Shown here: positions 51,918 to 60,034 of the stretch, one piece after another
Layout of the letters: each line of letters opens with the position of its first letter
Numbering within the stretch: the first letter of the stretch is position 1
Assembly: GCF_042677865.1 (NCBI RefSeq)
Contig: NZ_JBHUDD010000041.1
Location: 1-64,000, forward strand
Source: Lutimaribacter salitolerans
GTDB lineage: Bacteria > Pseudomonadota > Alphaproteobacteria > Rhodobacterales > Rhodobacteraceae
Direction: 5' to 3'
Length of the DNA stretch: 64,000 bases
The notes under the pieces: model-generated
What the model was told of the DNA's origin: nothing
The model's database searches: none
Seen by the model: only the letters and a program-made list of their open reading frames with translations
Position numbers and translations under genes: made by a program

Positions 51918-52664
51918 CTAGCGCCGCCGCCCGACCTTCGGCACATTGCTGCGTTGCAGGGGGTATTTCGCCTCGGGGTGGTCGGGATGCCCGTCGGTGC
52001 GGGCCCAGAATGCAGGCCCGCCCAGCCGGAAAAACAGCGGCAGCGTCAGCACCATCCCCACGATGAACCCGCCCGCATGGGCCCAATAGGCGACGCCACC
52101 GCCGCTCGTATCCGTCCCCACCCCGTTGAACAGTTGCAGCGCGAACCACAGGCCCAGCATGATCCAGGCCGGGATCGGGATGATGCGGATGAACACCACG
52201 ATGATGAACAGCACATCCACCTTTGCGCGCGGAAACAGCAGCAGATAGCCCCCCATCACCCCAGCGATCGCGCCCGACGCGCCGACCATCGGCACCGGCG
52301 AATACGGCGCCGCTGCGATCTGCGCCACCGCCGCCCCGATGCCCGAGGCCAGATAGAACAGCACGAACCCACCGTGGCCCATCTCGTCTTCCAGGTTGTC
52401 GCCGAAGATCCACAAAAACAGCATGTTGCCGATGATGTGCATCCAGCCGCCGTGCAGGAACATCGACGTGATGATGGTATGGGGCTTGTTGCCGGCCATC
52501 ACCTCGACCGGGCGCAACGCCCAGGTGTCGAACAGCGCCATCGTTGCAACCGGATCAAGCATGACCGACTGATAGCTCAGGAACACCACGATATTCGTCG
52601 CCATCAGCGCATAGGTGACAAACGGCGTGCGGGTCGACGGGTTGTGATCGCGGATCGGAAACAT
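51918..52664 (-). CDS. Rhomboid family intramembrane serine protease
   Basis: A 248-residue membrane protease with six hydrophobic segments. The catalytic Ser lies in VGASGAIAGVMGGYLLLFP (GxSG) and the His in AYWAHAGGFIVGM, giving the usual dyad; HGGWMHIIGNMLFLWIFGDNLE is the conserved L1/TM2 region. The C-terminal tail is basic and polar. The ATG at 52664 was preferred over an upstream start at 52778 because the added part is not protein-like and runs into the divergent gene. Confidence 0.92.
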   Translation of the reverse strand: MFPIRDHNPSTRTPFVTYALMATNIVVFLSYQSVMLDPVATMALFDTWALRPVEVMAGNKPHTIITSMFLHGGWMHIIGNMLFLWIFGDNLEDEMGHGGFVLFYLASGIGAAVAQIAAAPYSPVPMVGASGAIAGVMGGYLLLFPRAKVDVLFIIVVFIRIIPIPAWIMLGLWFALQLFNGVGTDTSGGGVAYWAHAGGFIVGMVLTLPLFFRLGGPAFWARTDGHPDHPEAKYPLQRSNVPKVGRRR

Positions 52665-52743
52665 GGGGCAGACGATTGGGGCAATCGTGGGCAGGGTCAA
52701 GCGCGACCTTGACCGCGCGCGCAAATGCGCCACCCTAATGCCC

Positions 52744-53280
52744 ATGAAACACATCGCGATCCTGCTGTGTCTTGCCACGCCCGCGCTGGCCGAGTGTCCG
52801 GCCCCGCCCGATCATGACGTGGCAATCGCCCGGCTGATCGAGCAGCTGCGCGCCGCCCCGGATCAGGCCAGCGCCGAACCGCTGAACGCGCGGCTGTGGG
52901 AGCTGTGGACCGACGCGCCCGATGCCGCCGCCCAGGAGGTGCTCGAGGCCGGGATGCGGCGCCGCGCGAATTACGATTTCACCGGCGCGCTGGCGCAGTT
53001 CGACCGGCTGGTCGATTACTGCCCCGACTATGCCGAAGGCTACAACCAGCGCGCCTTTGTCAATTTCCTGCGGCAGGACTATGCCGCCGTGCTGACCGAT
53101 CTGGATGCCGCGCTGGAGCTGTCGCCGACCCATGTCGGTGCCCTGTCGGGCAAGGCGATGACCCTGATGGGCATGGGCCGCACCGACGAAGGGCAGGATG
53201 TGCTGCGTCAGGCACTGGGGCTGAACCCCTGGCTGGCCGAACGCGCCATGCTGATCCCGCGCCCGGGCGAAAAGCTGTAA
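52744..53280 (+). CDS. Exported TPR protein
   Basis: A 178-residue periplasmic protein with a signal peptide (MKHIAILLCLATPALAEC) and TPR-like repeats (residues 75-165: RRANYDFTGALAQFDRLVDYCPDYAEGYNQRAF, YAAVLTDLDAALELSPTHVGAL, GRTDEGQDVLRQALGLNPWL). The ATG at 52744 or six bases earlier at 52738 could be used. No clear ribosome site is seen. The partner proteins are unknown. It is divergent from the rhomboid gene. Confidence 0.82.
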   Translation: MKHIAILLCLATPALAECPAPPDHDVAIARLIEQLRAAPDQASAEPLNARLWELWTDAPDAAAQEVLEAGMRRRANYDFTGALAQFDRLVDYCPDYAEGYNQRAFVNFLRQDYAAVLTDLDAALELSPTHVGALSGKAMTLMGMGRTDEGQDVLRQALGLNPWLAERAMLIPRPGEKL

Positions 53281-53340
53281 CCCTGCGGGGGCTTGTTGCG
53301 CCCGCGCCTGCGCGCTAACACACGGAACCGGCTGGCGCAT

Positions 53341-53426
53341 GCGGGCGTGGCGGAATGGTAGACGCATGGGACTTAAAATCCCTGGGGCGCAAGCCCATGC
53401 CGGTTCGAGTCCGGCCGCCCGTACCA
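53341..53426 (+). tRNA. tRNA-Leu (anticodon UAA)
   Basis: The 5' acceptor arm GCGGGCG pairs with CGCCCGT near the 3' end (one G-U pair at the tip). The D-arm TGGCGGAATGGTAGACGCA, anticodon stem-loop GGGA-CTTAAAA-TCCC with anticodon TAA, a long class II variable arm (GGGGCGCAAGCCC region) and TTCGAGT in the T loop are all present. The CCA is encoded (53424-53426). Length is 86 bases. It reads UUA codons, which are rare in such GC-rich genes. Confidence 0.96.
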
Positions 53427-53556
53427 GCCGGTTGCCCTGATCTGAGTCCCCCGCGCATCACTTGCGCAGATGCGGTCGCCCCTGTCTGGACGCGCTGCGG
53501 CGGGCGCTGTAGCGTCCGTGCAAACAATCGCCGGGCCAGCAGGCAAAGGGGCAATC

Positions 53557-54228
53557 ATGACAGACGAGCAGGAAAACAAAGAGCAGCGCCGCGCGCGCTG
53601 GAAAATGCAGCGGCGGCTGAAGAATGCCCGCTCCGAAGGCATGATGCAGGGCATCGTGTCGATGCTGCAACCGGGCGATGTGGTGCTCGATTGCGGGGCC
53701 AACGTCGGGGCCGTGTGTGAACCGCTGGCGCAATCCGGCGCCACCGTGCATGCGTTCGAGCCTGATCCTTACGCCTTTTCCCAACTGTCCGCGCGGGTGG
53801 GCCAGTTCGACAATGTCACCCTGCACAATGCGGCGGTGGGCAGCCACGCGGGCACGGTCAAGCTGCAACGCGCAACCGGGTTCGATGACGACCCGGCCAG
53901 AAACTCGGTGAAATCCACCATCATCGAAGGCGGGCGGTCTACCGACGGCGGCGAAACGGTCGATGTCGAGATGATCGACTTCCCGGCCTTCGTGCGCGCC
54001 CTTCTGGCAGAGCACGGCAAGATCGCGTTCCTGAAAATGGACATCGAAGGGGCCGAGCTGGACCTGATGGAAACCATGTTCGCCGCCGACATGTTCGAGG
54101 ATATCCGGCTGACCGTGGTGGAAACCCACGAAAAGAAATTCAAGGAACTGCGCCCGCGCTACGCCAAGCTGCGCGAGGATGTCGGCGCGAAATACCCGAT
54201 CACCAAGATCAATCTGGACTGGATCTGA
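53557..54228 (+). CDS. FkbM family methyltransferase
   Basis: A 223-residue SAM-dependent methyltransferase. Motif I is VVLDCGANVGAVCEPLA (near residue 45), motif II HAFEPDPYAFSQL, and the FkbM hallmark is FLKMDIEGAELDLME (near residue 165). A basic, helical N-terminus (about 30 residues) precedes the fold. AAAGGGG precedes the ATG. Such enzymes often modify sugars in exported polysaccharides, but no glycan genes are nearby. It ends at a palindrome shared with the next convergent gene. Confidence 0.9.
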   Translation: MTDEQENKEQRRARWKMQRRLKNARSEGMMQGIVSMLQPGDVVLDCGANVGAVCEPLAQSGATVHAFEPDPYAFSQLSARVGQFDNVTLHNAAVGSHAGTVKLQRATGFDDDPARNSVKSTIIEGGRSTDGGETVDVEMIDFPAFVRALLAEHGKIAFLKMDIEGAELDLMETMFAADMFEDIRLTVVETHEKKFKELRPRYAKLREDVGAKYPITKINLDWI

Positions 54229-54236
54229 TCGGGCTC

Positions 54237-54260
54237 GGGGTGGGCGAATTCGCCCACCCC
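54237..54260. terminator. Bidirectional terminator, perfect 24-base palindrome
   Basis: GGGGTGGGCGAA followed directly by its exact complement (12-base-pair arms) lies nine bases after the FkbM-type stop and 18 bases before the stop of the convergent gene at 54278. Flanking T tracts are lacking. Confidence 0.65.
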
Positions 54261-54277
54261 CGTGACTGCGTCGCGTG

Positions 54278-56011
54278 TCAGTCCCAGCAGTTGACCAGAA
54301 CGGTCATCCGGCCCGCCTTGGTGGTCAGTTGCTCGGGCGGCAGTTCCGTGATCGCCGCGGTGGTGGTGATGTCGATGCCCAGTCGGTCCAGCAGATTGAC
54401 CAGGCTTGTCCCCTTGGCGGCGAAATTCACATCCTCCGGCAGCGACCGCCCGTTTTCAGGGCGCGGCAGCAGCATGCCCAGCACGGCGCCGCCTGCATCC
54501 ACCACCGGGCCGCCCGCATCGCCGGGCAGGGTGGTCAGCGCCAGACGGCTGACGCCCTCCTCGCCCTGCAAACCGCGCAATTCGGCCAGCTTGCCAAAGG
54601 TCACGGTGGGTGCGCCCAGCATCCCGCCATAGGAATAGCCCGCCACCGCCACATCCGATTTCAGGCGCGGGATGCCCGACTGGAACCGGGCCACCTCGAT
54701 CGGGGCCAGCCCGCCGCGTGGCAGCAGCACCGCGACACCCAGATCGGCCTCGTCGGTCAGGATGTCCGCCTCGGTGCCGTCCTCCATCGTGATGCGGCCG
54801 CAGCCCTGCACCGCCTGCGACGTGGTCAGCACCGTGCCCTGACGGTCGATGTAGAATCCCGAGCGCGACAGGCGCGGGCGCCGTATGTCCAGCCCGGCCA
54901 CCAGATCGATGCTTTGCTCTTCGCTGATCTGGTCGGGTTCCAGCGTGCCGGTCAGGCGGGTCAGGCTTTTCTGCATCTCGCCCAGCAGGCGGGTGCGGCG
55001 TTCCTCGTCACCCGCAGGCCAGATCAGGGTAAAGCCCTTGATCTCGCCCCGCTCCAGCCGTGCCTCGGTGTGGCTGACGAAATCCGAGCCCTGACCGATC
55101 AGCACGAAACTGTCGCCGTCGCGGTTGCGCGGACCTTCGGGTGGTACGATTTCAAGCGTCTGCATGATGTCATACAGGCCATAAAGCGAGCTTTGATCGC
55201 CGCGCTGGCTGATCAGCAGCACCTTGGCCGGCAGATCGCCGGTGGCCGCGTAATGCGCAAAGGGGTATTCGTATTTGTCGAACTCGACCACCTCGGTCGG
55301 CATGGCGATCCCGATGCCCGCGGCATCGTCGCGCACGGTCTGCAGGCCCAGACCGTCCAGCACGGAATTATATTGCGCAATCAGCGCCGTGCGCTGCAGC
55401 GTTGTCAGAACGCCGGTCACCTCATAGCCATTCTCGCGCTGCCACTGGGCCATCGAGTTGCGGGTGCCCGGGCCAAAGGCCCCGTCGATCGCCGCCCCGT
55501 AGAACCCGGCCCATTTCAGGGCGATCTGCAGGGCCTCGCGTTCGCTGCGCGTCAGTTGCGCCTCGGAGGCGCGCGCCTCGCGCGGGGTTTCGTCCGCCGG
55601 TTCAATTTCGGGCAGGGTGTCGGGGGGCGCAAGCTCGGTCTGCGTCACCGAGTCGGGCGTCGTGGTCTGCGGCGCGCTGTTGCCCGTGCCCACGGGCCAG
55701 AACTGCTGACCAAAGTTGCGGCTGAACTCGATGAAACTGTCGCGCGGGATCGACCCTTCGGCGCGGTAGACGCGCAGCACCTGTTCGGCATCGCCGCGGG
55801 CATAGGGCCCCAGCGCGATGGCATACCACCCGCCGCCCAGCGAAAAACCGTTCACATCGGGCAGTTCGGCGGCATAGGCGCGCGCGCTGTTCTGGGCCTG
55901 CGTCAGCGTCGGCTGCGCCTCGATCTGGACCCAGGCAATTTCGCCCTGCGCCCATACGGCGCGCGCCGCCACAAGGGCAACGATCAGCGCCGCGAAAAAC
56001 CTGTTCATCAT
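54278..56011 (-). CDS. Trypsin-fold protein with peptidoglycan-binding domain, catalytic His and Ser replaced
   Basis: A 577-residue exported protein. It has a signal peptide (residues 1-21, ending AVWAQ), a SPOR-like segment (about 25-98), a PG_binding_1 domain (about 153-212; LTRSEREALQIALKWAGFYG and GAFGPGTRNSMAQWQ) and a C-terminal chymotrypsin/DegP-like fold (about 365-550). The usual T-N-A-H-V-V is TTSQAV (Gln399 for the catalytic His) and the usual G-D-S-G-G-P is GDAGGP (Ala499 for the nucleophile Ser). An Asp (423, EADLGVAVL) is retained. It should therefore lack normal protease activity and may be a binding or scaffold protein at the wall. It stands alone, convergent with the FkbM-type gene. 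Confidence 0.82.
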   Translation of the reverse strand: MMNRFFAALIVALVAARAVWAQGEIAWVQIEAQPTLTQAQNSARAYAAELPDVNGFSLGGGWYAIALGPYARGDAEQVLRVYRAEGSIPRDSFIEFSRNFGQQFWPVGTGNSAPQTTTPDSVTQTELAPPDTLPEIEPADETPREARASEAQLTRSEREALQIALKWAGFYGAAIDGAFGPGTRNSMAQWQRENGYEVTGVLTTLQRTALIAQYNSVLDGLGLQTVRDDAAGIGIAMPTEVVEFDKYEYPFAHYAATGDLPAKVLLISQRGDQSSLYGLYDIMQTLEIVPPEGPRNRDGDSFVLIGQGSDFVSHTEARLERGEIKGFTLIWPAGDEERRTRLLGEMQKSLTRLTGTLEPDQISEEQSIDLVAGLDIRRPRLSRSGFYIDRQGTVLTTSQAVQGCGRITMEDGTEADILTDEADLGVAVLLPRGGLAPIEVARFQSGIPRLKSDVAVAGYSYGGMLGAPTVTFGKLAELRGLQGEEGVSRLALTTLPGDAGGPVVDAGGAVLGMLLPRPENGRSLPEDVNFAAKGTSLVNLLDRLGIDITTTAAITELPPEQLTTKAGRMTVLVNCWD

Positions 56012-56164
56012 ATGCTTTGGTCAACCCGATGCGAATTTCTGTCACATCATGGTCTTCTACCAAATCCGGGGCGCACTGCACCCCCAAAATATTGCACGAC
56101 CCCGTGATTGACCCGGCATGCCGCGCACCGTATCCAAGGCGCGACTTTACAGGGCAGGCAGGCG

Positions 56165-57103
56165 ATGGCACCGATGGCGGAACACCCCGACAAACCCCGC
56201 AGCTTTCAGGAAATCATCCTGCGGCTTCAGACCTATTGGGCGGCCAGGGGCTGCGCGGTGCTGCAACCTTACGACATGGAGGTGGGGGCAGGCACGTTCC
56301 ACCCGGCCACGACCCTGCGCGCGCTGGGCACAAAGGCCTGGGCCGCCGCCTATGTGCAGCCTTCGCGCAGGCCCACCGATGGCCGCTACGGCGAGAACCC
56401 GAACCGGCTGCAGCACTACTACCAGTTCCAGGTGCTGATCAAACCCAGCCCGCCCGATCTGCAGGATCTCTACCTTGGCTCGCTGCAGGCCATCGGCATC
56501 GATATGGCCCTGCATGACATCCGCTTTGTCGAGGATGACTGGGAATCCCCCACCCTCGGCGCCTGGGGTCTGGGCTGGGAAGTCTGGTGCGACGGCATGG
56601 AGGTGTCGCAGTTCACCTATTTCCAGCAGGTCGGCGGGCATGACTGTCATCCCGTCTCGGGTGAGCTGACCTATGGTCTGGAACGCCTTGCCATGTATGT
56701 GCTGGGCGTGGATCACGTCATGGACATGCCCTTCAACGCACCCGACGCGCCGATCCCGCTGACATACGGCGATGTGTTCCGCCAGACCGAGCAGGAGTAT
56801 TCGCGCTGGAACTTCGATGTGGCCGACACCGCCGTTCTGCTGCGCCATTTCGAAGAGGCCGAGGCCGAATGCCAGTCGATCCTGGCGCGCGACGACACCG
56901 ACCCCAAGACCGGCGCGCGCATCGTGATGGCGCATCCGGCCTATGACCAGTGCATCAAGGCCAGCCACATCTTCAACCTGCTGGACGCGCGCGGCGTGAT
57001 TTCTGTGACCGAAAGGCAAAGCTATATCGGGCGCGTGCGCGCGTTGGCGAAAATGTGCGCGGACGCCTTTGTGCGCACCGATGCCGGGGGTTATGCGGCC
57101 TGA
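56165..57103 (+). CDS. glyQ: Glycyl-tRNA synthetase alpha subunit
   Basis: A 312-residue class II catalytic subunit of the alpha2-beta2 glycyl-tRNA synthetase. It has SFQEIILRLQTYWAARGCAVLQPYDMEVGAGTFHPAT (motif 1 region), YVQPSRRPTDGRYGENPNRLQHYYQFQV (motif 2) and GELTYGLERLAMY (motif 3). GGCAGGCG precedes the ATG at 56165; an in-frame ATG nine bases later is also possible. Its stop overlaps the next start (TGATG). Confidence 0.97.
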   Translation: MAPMAEHPDKPRSFQEIILRLQTYWAARGCAVLQPYDMEVGAGTFHPATTLRALGTKAWAAAYVQPSRRPTDGRYGENPNRLQHYYQFQVLIKPSPPDLQDLYLGSLQAIGIDMALHDIRFVEDDWESPTLGAWGLGWEVWCDGMEVSQFTYFQQVGGHDCHPVSGELTYGLERLAMYVLGVDHVMDMPFNAPDAPIPLTYGDVFRQTEQEYSRWNFDVADTAVLLRHFEEAEAECQSILARDDTDPKTGARIVMAHPAYDQCIKASHIFNLLDARGVISVTERQSYIGRVRALAKMCADAFVRTDAGGYAA

Positions 57104-57627
57104 TGGGCAAGTTTCTGGCGGGGGTGATCGTGATTTCTGCATTGGCAGCCGGTATCGGCATCTATTACCTGCAAATCTACGCCTTCTACGACGAGGTGCA
57201 GGTCAGCGGCACCGATGACGTGCAGATGACCGTGCTGGCCACCGGCCAGCCCGAACCTGTGCTGTACGAGGATTTTCAGGCCATCGACGCCGACAGCAGC
57301 CCGATCCGCTATCGCGCCTGCTTTACCACGTCGATGAGCGTCGGCATGATGACCGAAACCTATCAATCCTACCCCGACGCGGTGCCGCTCGAGGCGCCGG
57401 GCTGGTTCGACTGCTTCGATGCCCGCGAAATCGGGGCCGCGATCGAGGCCGAGCAGGCGCTGACCTTCATGGGCACCGAAAACATCACCTATGGCATCGA
57501 CCGCGTGGTGGCGATCCTGCCCGACGGGCGCGGCTTTGTCTGGCACCAGATCAACCGCTGCGGCGAACTGGTGTTCGACGGCCAGACCGCGCCCGACGAT
57601 TGCCCCACACCCCCGGAAAGAAACTGA
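57103..57627 (+). CDS. Membrane-anchored protein between glyQ and glyS (DUF6446-like)
   Basis: A 174-residue protein with one N-terminal transmembrane helix or uncleaved signal (FLAGVIVISALAAGIGIYYLQ) and a periplasmic domain with four cysteines (YRACFTT, FDCFDARE, NRCGEL, DDCPT). The ATG at 57103 overlaps the glyQ stop and the stop lies 1 base before glyS, so it is embedded in the glyQS operon. A protein of this kind (DUF6446, from memory) occurs at the same place in related genomes. The function is unknown; the operon position may only reflect co-expression. Confidence 0.8.
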   Translation: MGKFLAGVIVISALAAGIGIYYLQIYAFYDEVQVSGTDDVQMTVLATGQPEPVLYEDFQAIDADSSPIRYRACFTTSMSVGMMTETYQSYPDAVPLEAPGWFDCFDAREIGAAIEAEQALTFMGTENITYGIDRVVAILPDGRGFVWHQINRCGELVFDGQTAPDDCPTPPERN

Positions 57628-57628
57628 C

Positions 57629-59881
57629 ATGCCCAATCTTCTGATCGAACTGTTTTCCGAGGAAATCCCCGCCCGCATGCAGGCCCGCGCGGCCGCCGAC
57701 CTGAAACAGCGCCTGACCGAAGGGCTGGTTCAGGCGGGGCTGACCTATGCGGGGGCGGCGGCGTTCTCGACGCCCCGGCGGCTGACGCTGGCGGTGGACG
57801 GCGTGACGGGCGAATCGCCCACCCTGCACGAAGAACGCAAGGGCCCGCGCGTGGACGCGCCGGAAAAGGCGATCGAAGGCTTCCTGCGCGGGGCCGGGCT
57901 GACCCGCGACCAGCTGGAGGTGCGCGACGAGAAGAAGGGGCAGGTCTATGTCGCCACCATCACCCGCCCGGGCCGCCCTGCGGCCGAGATCGTGGCCGAG
58001 GTGCTGGAGGATGTGATCCGCAATTTCCCCTGGCCCAAGTCGATGCGCTGGGGCGCGGGCTCCTTGCGCTGGGTGCGGCCGCTGCACTCGATCCTGTGCA
58101 TCCTGACCGATGACGCGGGCGAGGCCACGGTGGTGCCCTTGTCCGTCGATGGCATCACGGCGGGCAACACCACCGCGGGCCACAGGTTCATGGGGCCGGA
58201 TCGCTTTGCCGTCACGGGGTTTGACGATTATGCCGCCAAGCTGAAACGCGCCCGCGTGATCCTGAGCGCCGAGGAACGCGCCGATCACATCTGGCAGGAG
58301 GCGACGAACCTGGCCTTTGCGCAAGGGTTCGAGGTGGTCGAGGATCGCGGGCTTCTGGCCGAGGTGGCGGGGCTGGTGGAATGGCCCGTGGTGCTGATGG
58401 GGCAGATCGACGATGCCTTTCTTGGCCTGCCGCCCGAGGTGCTGCAAACCTCGATGAAGGAACATCAGAAATTCTTTTCGGTGCGCAATCCGGCCACCGG
58501 GCGGATCGAGAAATTCATCACCGTTGCCAATATCGAAACAGCCGACGACGGCGCGACCATCCTTGCGGGCAATCAAAAGGTGCTGGCGGCGCGGTTGTCG
58601 GATGCCAGGTTCTTTTGGGAAAACGACCTGCGCATCGTGCAGGACAAGGGGCTTGAGGGCATGGGGGCCGGGCTGTCCTCGGTCACGTTCCACAACAAGC
58701 TGGGGTCACAGGCCGACCGCATCACCCGCATCGCCGCGCTGGCGCGGGAAATCGCGCCGGTCGTGGGGGCCGATCCCGATCTGGCCGAGCAGGCAGCAAA
58801 GGTGGCCAAGGCCGATCTGCAATCGGAAATGGTGGGCGAATTCCCCGAATTGCAGGGGCTGATGGGGCGCTACTATGCGCAGGCCGCCGGGCTGGACGCG
58901 GCCGTGGCCGCCGCCTGTCAGGAACATTATCAACCGCTGGGGCCCTCCGATGCCGTGCCCACCGCGCCGGTCTCGGTGGCCGTGGCACTGGCCGACAAGC
59001 TGGACACGCTGACCGGGTTCTGGGCGATCGACGAAAAACCGACCGGGAGCAAGGACCCCTATGCCCTGCGCCGCGCCGCGCTGGGCGTGATTAGGTTGGT
59101 TTTGGGGAATGGTGTTCGTCTGCCATTGTTTGGTGGCTTGATCGTCGGAGGGCGTCGGAACTTTGCGTCCGCAATCAACTTGCGGCTTGGACAGCTTGAA
59201 GGCCATTTTCGGGTTGCCGCTCTGGAGGCTTTGGACGTTGACATAGAAGAGAGCGTTCTCGGAAAGCTATTAGATGCTTCTAAAAAAACTTCTAGCTTGT
59301 TGGAAGCAGGGTTTGAGCAAGGTGTGGCTCCTCAGGAGTGGGAAACGGTAAAAGCGTCCGACCTCCTCTCCTTCTTCCACGACCGGCTCAAGGTCCATCT
59401 GCGCGAACAGGGCATCCGCCATGACGTGATCGACGCCTGCCTTGCCATGCAGGGCAATGACGACCTGACCCTGCTGGTCAAGCGGGCCGAGGCGCTGGCG
59501 GCCTTCCTGAAAACCGCCGATGGCGAGAACCTGGTGCAGGGCTTCAAGCGCGCCAACAACATCCTGACCCAGGCCGAGGACAAGGATGGCGTGGAATACA
59601 GTTTCGGGGCCGATCTGAAGTTTGCCGAAACCGAGGTCGAGCGCGATCTGTTCGCCGCGCTGGACAGCGCCGAGGCGGCGATTGTTCCGGCAATGGAAAC
59701 AGAGGATTACGCCGCCGCCATGTCGGCCATGGCCGGGATGCGCGCGGCGATCGACGCCTTCTTTGAGGCGGTGCAGGTCAATGCCGACAACGCCGTGGTG
59801 CGGCGCAACCGGCTGAACCTGCTGGCGCGCATCCGTGGCATCTGTCTGCAGGTGGCCGACCTGACCCGGATCGAAGGCTAA
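57629..59881 (+). CDS. glyS: Glycyl-tRNA synthetase beta subunit
   Basis: A 750-residue tRNA-binding subunit of glycyl-tRNA synthetase. It has LLIELFSEEIPARMQARA at the N-terminus, FSTPRRLTLAVDGV, FPWPKSMRWGAGSLRWVRPLHSI, FLGLPPEVLQTSMKEHQKFFSV and MVGEFPELQGLMGRYYAQ, an HD-like region, and the C-terminal anticodon-binding-like domain (NRLNLLARI). It is about 60 residues longer than E. coli GlyS; the excess lies at about residues 488-577, which are encoded by a low-GC patch (59090-59358). The frame is intact throughout. Confidence 0.95.
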   Translation: MPNLLIELFSEEIPARMQARAAADLKQRLTEGLVQAGLTYAGAAAFSTPRRLTLAVDGVTGESPTLHEERKGPRVDAPEKAIEGFLRGAGLTRDQLEVRDEKKGQVYVATITRPGRPAAEIVAEVLEDVIRNFPWPKSMRWGAGSLRWVRPLHSILCILTDDAGEATVVPLSVDGITAGNTTAGHRFMGPDRFAVTGFDDYAAKLKRARVILSAEERADHIWQEATNLAFAQGFEVVEDRGLLAEVAGLVEWPVVLMGQIDDAFLGLPPEVLQTSMKEHQKFFSVRNPATGRIEKFITVANIETADDGATILAGNQKVLAARLSDARFFWENDLRIVQDKGLEGMGAGLSSVTFHNKLGSQADRITRIAALAREIAPVVGADPDLAEQAAKVAKADLQSEMVGEFPELQGLMGRYYAQAAGLDAAVAAACQEHYQPLGPSDAVPTAPVSVAVALADKLDTLTGFWAIDEKPTGSKDPYALRRAALGVIRLVLGNGVRLPLFGGLIVGGRRNFASAINLRLGQLEGHFRVAALEALDVDIEESVLGKLLDASKKTSSLLEAGFEQGVAPQEWETVKASDLLSFFHDRLKVHLREQGIRHDVIDACLAMQGNDDLTLLVKRAEALAAFLKTADGENLVQGFKRANNILTQAEDKDGVEYSFGADLKFAETEVERDLFAALDSAEAAIVPAMETEDYAAAMSAMAGMRAAIDAFFEAVQVNADNAVVRRNRLNLLARIRGICLQVADLTRIEG
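59090..59358 (+). other. Compositionally foreign patch inside glyS
   Basis: About 270 bases in frame whose codon use differs sharply from both flanks: AGG, TTG, TTA, CTA, TCT, ACT, GTT and AAA codons are frequent, whereas the rest of glyS uses GC-ending codons nearly exclusively. The left part still encodes the conserved VIRLVLGNGVRLPL, so the patch includes homologous sequence. No terminal repeats or transposase are seen. Confidence 0.7.
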
Positions 59882-59930
59882 AGGGCCGGGCAGGGTGGGC
59901 GCTGCCCCCCGTCCCCCGTGCCGGGGACTC

Positions 59931-59954
59931 CCCCCGGGATATTTGTCGAGAGAG
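59931..59954. repeat. Rhodobacterales-type CCCCGGGATATTT intergenic motif
   Basis: The glyS-PPDK gap contains CCCCCGGGATATTTGTCGAG. I recall similar CCCCGGGATATTT-type motifs scattered between genes in Rhodobacterales. A GC-rich run with CCCCG/CGGGG arms (59911-59927) precedes it and could fold. This is a single copy in the window, so repetition is recalled and not shown. Confidence 0.35.
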
Positions 59955-60034
59955 GAAGGGCAGGGCCGGGTGACAGCGGTCTTGCGTTGTGTTGGCTTGG
60001 GCGTATTCTGCGCCAAGCGCGAAAGGATGCCGCA

